A stretch of 23,899 bases of DNA from NCBI GenBank assembly GCA_023400985.1, contig JAEXEN010000009.1, forward strand, positions 1-23,899, written 5' to 3'. This document shows positions 20,283 to 23,899 of the stretch, piece after piece. Under the pieces are notes generated by a model. It was not told where the DNA came from. It did no database searches and was given only the letters and a program-made list of their open reading frames with translations. This DNA comes from Bacillota bacterium (GTDB lineage: Bacteria > Bacillota > Clostridia > Christensenellales > CAG-138). Position 1 is the first letter of the stretch. Each line of letters begins with the position of its first letter. Made by a program: the position numbers and the translations under genes.

Positions 20283-20462
20283 AGGTAAGCATGCCGGAAC
20301 CCCCCACCATTAGCCCCCTCCATCGAAATTAACCGTATATTCATAGTTTTTTGCGGGAAACGGCCGCCGGCGCGATTGACGAAAAACGATTGCGGGCGGT
20401 ATCGTTTATTTACGGGACAGGAGATACTATCCTAAAGAAGCATGCTGTCTTAGCGGGAGGCG
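20283..20462 (+). other. Intergenic stretch with a short match to the dispersed repeat end
   Basis: 20287-20301 (AAGCATGCCGGAACC) matches the repeat terminus AAGCATACCGGAGCC at 13 of 15 positions. Nothing further inward matches, so it is at best a remnant. No gene or clear terminator seen here. Confidence 0.3.
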
Positions 20463-20499
20463 ATGACCCATAGCATCGGCAAAAAAGACTTTCAATAGA

Positions 20500-22497
20500 T
20501 TGGCGAACGAAAAATCCCCCTATCTCCTTCAGCACGCCCACGACCCCGTAAACTGGTATCCGTGGGGCGACGAGGCGTTTCAAAAGGCGGAGGAGGAGTT
20601 AAAGCCCGTTTTTCTTTCCATCGGCTATTCTACCTGTCATTGGTGCCATGTGATGGCGCACGAGTCCTTTCAGGACGAGGAAGTCGCGCTTGTATTGAAC
20701 CGCGCTTTCGTCTGCATAAAGGTGGACAGGGAGGAGCGGCCCGATATCGACGCGGTCTACATGGACGCGTGCATAGCGATGAACGGCTCCGGCGGCTGGC
20801 CGCTCACGATTTTGATGACGCCCGAAAAGGAGCCTTTTTTTGCTGGCACCTACCTTCCCAAGGCGCCGCGCTACGGCGCGGTGGGCCTCATGGAGCTTCT
20901 CCATGAGGTGGAACGGCTTTGGCGGACGGACAGGCAAAAGCTATTGCGGGCGGGCGCGCAGTTTCGCGAGCATCTCAACGCATCGCGCCCCGTACGGCAT
21001 AACGAGCCCTCCCGTACAATGTGCCTTAACGCGCGGGAAGGTTTTATGCGTGAATTCGACGCGCAAAACGGCGGCTTCCGGGGCGCGCCCAAATTCCCTA
21101 TGGGCCACGGCATTTTGTTTTTGCTGGAGTTTTATGCGCTTGAGCAGGATGAAGAAGCGCTTTTTATGGCCGAAAAGACCCTCGTGCAGATGTACCGCGG
21201 GGGATTGTACGACCATTTGGGCAACGGTTTTTCCCGCTATTCGACCGACGAAGCTTGGCTTGTGCCGCATTTTGAAAAAATGCTCTACGACAACGCGCTG
21301 TTAAGCCTCGCTTATACCGAGGCGTACCGGCTCACGCAAAAGCCGCTTTATGCCCTCGTCGCGCGGCAGACGCTTGATTTTTGCCTTCGCGAACTTGTAA
21401 ATGAGCAGGGAGGCTTCTTTTGCGCGCAGGATGCCGACAGCGGCGGCGAGGAGGGCAAATACTATGTGTTTTCCAAGCGGGAAATAGAGCAGGTGCTCGG
21501 CAAAGAGAACGGCGAGGCTTTTTGCGCCGCCTACGGTGTTTCGGAGGCGGGCAATTTCGAGGGGAAGAACATCCTCAACCTTTTGCATAACGAAAGCTAT
21601 GAAGACGCCGCCGCGCGGTTTGAGAAGGAGCGGCAGATCCTTTATACATACCGCCGCAAGCGCATGAATTTACATACGGACGATAAGGTTCTGACCTCCT
21701 GGAATTCGCTTATGATCATGGCGCTCTCCCGCGCGGGAGTCGTTTTTCGGGAGCAGCGCTATCTTGACGCGGCGCAATCTTCAAGGCGGTTTATCTCCGC
21801 TTGGCTCTGCCCGGAGGAAAACCGCCTGCTTGCCCGCTGGCGCGACAACGACGCCGCCTTCCACGGCAATCTCCAGGATTACGCCTTTTGTGCGCTCGCG
21901 CTCGTCGCGCTCTACGAAAGCACGTTCGACGTGAACCGCCTGCGCGACGCCTTAGGTTATGCGCAAGTCCTCCACGAGCTGTTTTTCGACGCGGAAAACG
22001 GCGGATATTTTATGAATTCCAAGGAAAGCGAGCAGCTTATCATGCGACCCAAGGAAACATTCGACGGAGCGTTCCCCTCCGGCAACTCGGCGACGGCGCT
22101 TTTGTTTTTGAAGCTGTGGCGGCTCACGGGGCAAAAGGATATCCGCGAGTTTCTCGACGCGCAGCTTCGCTTTCTCGCGGGTACTATCGCAGGCGAACCC
22201 ACGGGGCATTCGCTCGCCTGTCTTGCGATGCTCGACGCGCTTTCGCCCTCCGTCGAGCTCATCTGCGTCAGCAAGGACGGGCGCGCCGCGGACGACATGC
22301 GCCGCCTCCTTCGCTTAAAAAGCGCAAACAACCTGACGGCGCTCATGAAAACGGAGACCAATGCCGGCACGCTTTTCCGCCTCGCGCCGTACACCCTCGC
22401 CTACCCCATAGAAGGCGCCGTGCGGTATTACGTATGCAGGAACGGAAGCTGCAAAAAGCCGGTGGGCTCGGCGGAGGAAGCGGAGAAGCTTTTATAA
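20500..22497 (+). CDS. YyaL-like (DUF255) thioredoxin-fold / six-hairpin glycosidase-like protein
   Basis: A 665-residue protein of the YyaL/SPATA20 family. The N-terminal thioredoxin-like domain has EKSPYLLQHAHDPVNWYPWG, the CxxC active site STCHWCHVMAHESF, KVDREERPDIDAVYM and GGWPLTILMTPEKEPFFAGT. From about residue 180 an alpha/alpha-toroid domain follows (GGFRGAPKFPMGHG, then GGLYDHLGNGFSRYSTDEAW, then VPHFEKMLYDNALL, then LTSWNSLMIMALSRAG). The biological substrate of the family is unsettled. The start is uncertain: TTG 20500 has no ribosome binding site, while the family usually has about ten more residues. In-frame residues KKTFNRLAN upstream fit homologs, but only a TGA-bounded stretch without ATG is there. 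The true start may be ATG 20463 with a frameshift in the A-run near 20481-20486. Confidence 0.88.
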   Translation: MANEKSPYLLQHAHDPVNWYPWGDEAFQKAEEELKPVFLSIGYSTCHWCHVMAHESFQDEEVALVLNRAFVCIKVDREERPDIDAVYMDACIAMNGSGGWPLTILMTPEKEPFFAGTYLPKAPRYGAVGLMELLHEVERLWRTDRQKLLRAGAQFREHLNASRPVRHNEPSRTMCLNAREGFMREFDAQNGGFRGAPKFPMGHGILFLLEFYALEQDEEALFMAEKTLVQMYRGGLYDHLGNGFSRYSTDEAWLVPHFEKMLYDNALLSLAYTEAYRLTQKPLYALVARQTLDFCLRELVNEQGGFFCAQDADSGGEEGKYYVFSKREIEQVLGKENGEAFCAAYGVSEAGNFEGKNILNLLHNESYEDAAARFEKERQILYTYRRKRMNLHTDDKVLTSWNSLMIMALSRAGVVFREQRYLDAAQSSRRFISAWLCPEENRLLARWRDNDAAFHGNLQDYAFCALALVALYESTFDVNRLRDALGYAQVLHELFFDAENGGYFMNSKESEQLIMRPKETFDGAFPSGNSATALLFLKLWRLTGQKDIREFLDAQLRFLAGTIAGEPTGHSLACLAMLDALSPSVELICVSKDGRAADDMRRLLRLKSANNLTALMKTETNAGTLFRLAPYTLAYPIEGAVRYYVCRNGSCKKPVGSAEEAEKLL

Positions 22498-22523
22498 CCG
22501 CAGACATAATTGCAGCCTTATAT

Positions 22524-22562
22524 AAAAATGCTCCCCCAGCCATTTGACGGGAGAGCATTTAT
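22524..22562. terminator. Bidirectional terminator between converging genes
   Basis: AAATGCTC and CCC pair with GGG, a bulged A, GAGCATTT; A/T-rich tails on both sides (minus strand has T5). It serves the DUF255 gene and the minus-strand gene ending at 22586. Confidence 0.75.
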
Positions 22563-22585
22563 ATAAGAGCGTACAACAAAGCGAT

Positions 22586-23560
22586 TCATGTGCCGTACGG
22601 GTATTCGTCCAAAAGTGTAAGCGCAACCTTTCGGATGCGGGGAAGCTTAGTTTCCCATTGCATGGCGTCGCCTACATAAGCGCGCCCAAAAATTTTTTCA
22701 GACAAATTCTTTACGATGAGATACGCGGCGCAGCTGTGCGTGTTGCTCGGGTTATCGGCGCAGGCTTCCGCCAATATGTACCGAAAAGTTTTAAAGCTTA
22801 CCGCATAAATCAGTTCTACAAGCTTTGCCCTGTATTCAAGGTGCATGGAAGAAATACCCGGGAACTGCTTCCTGTCCTCTACATGCTGCGCCTCATGCTT
22901 CAAAAAGCGAACGCGAAATTTCGTGTTGAGTATTCCGCCCGCATAAAGTTTTTTGATGCAGCAAAGCGTGCCCTCCTTGGCCGCCCAGCCTCCGGTGCCG
23001 ATTTTATCAAAGGAAAGGAACGCCATCCAGCTTCGGCTCACAAAGCCAGTCAGCATGTTCACAGTATAGCGCGTTACCGCATGCGGAAGCTTCACTCGAT
23101 AGGTGGTGGGAACCGTCTTCTTCCAAATGTACGGGCCAAGGTATCCCTGCGTATCGTTGCCAAGATATTGGTAACCCTCACCCTCTACGGCCTGTTCGAG
23201 CCGATCTTCTATGATCCCATACCAGAATTCGTCCAGTTGCTGTGCAGTATCGAGCGCCGGCACGGGGATTTCAAACATATCCGCAAACCGGAGGCACAGC
23301 TTCTTCCACGCGTCACCGCTGCTCTCGCCCTGCCAGAATATTTGTCGGTAATACGCCTGAAATGCGGCGTCGATTTTATGAATTACGTCGTTTCTACAGC
23401 GCGTTACGGGTTTGCCATCCCGAAAGACGCGCATGTACTTTTTTACCAACCTGCGTTTCGAGGGAAATCTTTCGAGATATGCTACGGCCTCCCGCACCTT
23501 TCCCTGTGAAATGAAGCCGTAATATTCCTTTTTTTCGTATCGCTCCAATGCCTTCCCCAT
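22586..23560 (-). CDS. Uncharacterised protein with HEAQH motif (possible zinc-dependent peptidase fold)
   Basis: A 324-residue soluble protein with no signal peptide or membrane segment (start MGKALERYEKKEYYGFISQG). The N-terminal half is helical (IHKIDAAFQAYYRQIFWQGE). The central part has GYLGPYIWKKTVPTTYRVKL and FVSRSWMAFLSFDKIGTGGW. At about residues 217-236, RFLKHEAQHVEDRKQFPGIS carries an HExxH motif with an Asp after it, and LEYRAKLVELIY further on could supply the third ligand Glu, as in gluzincins. The gap of about 25-30 residues between HExxH and the Glu is of the right order. GGGGAG lies close before the ATG. Single gene with its own terminator. I do not recognise a named family; the peptidase idea rests on the motif alone. 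Confidence 0.7.
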   Translation of the reverse strand: MGKALERYEKKEYYGFISQGKVREAVAYLERFPSKRRLVKKYMRVFRDGKPVTRCRNDVIHKIDAAFQAYYRQIFWQGESSGDAWKKLCLRFADMFEIPVPALDTAQQLDEFWYGIIEDRLEQAVEGEGYQYLGNDTQGYLGPYIWKKTVPTTYRVKLPHAVTRYTVNMLTGFVSRSWMAFLSFDKIGTGGWAAKEGTLCCIKKLYAGGILNTKFRVRFLKHEAQHVEDRKQFPGISSMHLEYRAKLVELIYAVSFKTFRYILAEACADNPSNTHSCAAYLIVKNLSEKIFGRAYVGDAMQWETKLPRIRKVALTLLDEYPYGT

Positions 23561-23616
23561 GATCTCCCCCCATTCGTCTCAGAATAACAGAAAAATCGAA
23601 TGTTCGCAAATATGGA

Positions 23617-23639
23617 GGCGGGATGAAAATCATCCCGCC
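23617..23639 (-). terminator. Hairpin after the chemotaxis receptor gene
   Basis: GGCGGGATGA, AAA loop, TCATCCCGCC: a perfect 10-bp stem 25 bases beyond the stop of the MCP gene. The T-run is weak on the minus strand. Confidence 0.65.
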
Positions 23640-23663
23640 CTACCTGTATCCATACGATTCGGT

Positions 23664-23899
23664 TTAATACTTCCCAAAATCGCCCGCGGGCTGTGCGGCA
23701 GGATTTTTCTTCTGTTCAACGCGCTTTCCCGCCGCGATCTTTTCAGTTCCCTGTGCAAGCGTGAAGCGTTCCACCTTGGTTTTCAACAGCTGCGCCTGCG
23801 CGCTCAATTGCTCGGTCGCCGCCGCGGCCTCCTCGGATGTGGCGGAGTTGGTCTGCACCACCTGGGACATCTGCTCGATACCCCGATTTACCTGCAATA
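23664..23899 (-). CDS. Methyl-accepting chemotaxis protein, C-terminal end (partial)
   Basis: Only the last 78 or so residues are in the window; the frame is open to the right edge, and the apparent TTG start at 23897 is internal. GIEQMSQVVQTNSATSEEAA and AATEQLSAQAQLLKTKVERF are the end of an MCP signalling domain. The SATSEEAAAATEQLSAQA stretch is the usual C-terminal methylation helix (a Glu/Gln pair flanked by small residues). A low-complexity Lys/Pro/Ala tail follows (AAGKRVEQKKNPAAQPAGDF), without a CheR-docking pentapeptide. The product senses stimuli and signals to CheA through CheW, so the organism is probably motile or has a chemosensory pathway. Confidence 0.92.
   Translation of the reverse strand, partial: LQVNRGIEQMSQVVQTNSATSEEAAAATEQLSAQAQLLKTKVERFTLAQGTEKIAAGKRVEQKKNPAAQPAGDFGKY

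Noticed and set aside
1..23899. CRISPR array or diversity-generating retroelement
   Set aside because: No regularly spaced direct repeats, and no reverse transcriptase or template/variable repeat pair visible in the window.

Overview
The window is a piece of a Clostridia-type (Bacillota) chromosome. The signs are strong AGGAGG-like ribosome binding sites, sigma-A promoters, frequent TTG/GTG starts, a GlpP-controlled glycerol operon, PadR and HAAS-domain genes, a DUF5665 gene and a divergent Lgt. Genus cannot be told from this. The first 5.7 kb is a prophage end and looks visibly less G+C-rich than the rest.

Region 1 (1-5705), prophage. A beta-propeller-like tail/receptor-binding C-terminus, an XkdX-like protein, an NlpC/P60 endolysin, a putative lysis accessory protein and a holin-like protein run on the + strand and end at a terminator. 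Five small genes then run leftward from one strong promoter (4662-4690). Divergent to them are a small HTH gene and a small unknown gene. A second XRE regulator with a palindromic operator inside its own promoter closes the module. A tRNA-Ala(GGC) gene (5783-5859) has its 3' end facing the prophage, so it is the likely attachment site. No integrase is in view. At the left edge, coding sequence reads outward on both strands from a 10-bp palindrome at 121-130, as in an invertible tail-fibre or shufflon-type switch.

Region 2 (5860-9629), housekeeping genes between two copies of a non-coding repeat of about 280-325 bp with terminal inverted repeats (5947-6227 and 9256-9578). Between them are lgt, a DUF4190-like protein, a DUF5665 protein, an MgtC/SapB protein and a TetR regulator. 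The right end of the first copy supplies the last codons of lgt.

Region 3 (9630-13966): an extended SDR/epimerase, then a PadR regulator behind a 45-bp operator-promoter palindrome, followed by two tandem paralogous membrane proteins. Each has an N-terminal HAAS (permease prefix) domain and a divergent SEDS (FtsW/RodA-like) membrane domain. An array of hairpins follows.

Region 4 (13967-19315, minus strand): a glycerol catabolic operon transcribed glpP - glpK - GlpA-like FAD oxidoreductase with a [2Fe-2S] tail - GlpB-like FAD oxidoreductase - DUF1667 protein. It has a consensus promoter and a leader terminator that GlpP is expected to antiterminate. No glycerol facilitator gene is seen.

Region 5 (19372-23899): bacterioferritin, a small orphan protein, a long YyaL-like (DUF255) protein, a minus-strand unknown protein with an HEAQH motif, and the C-terminal end of a methyl-accepting chemotaxis protein cut by the window edge.
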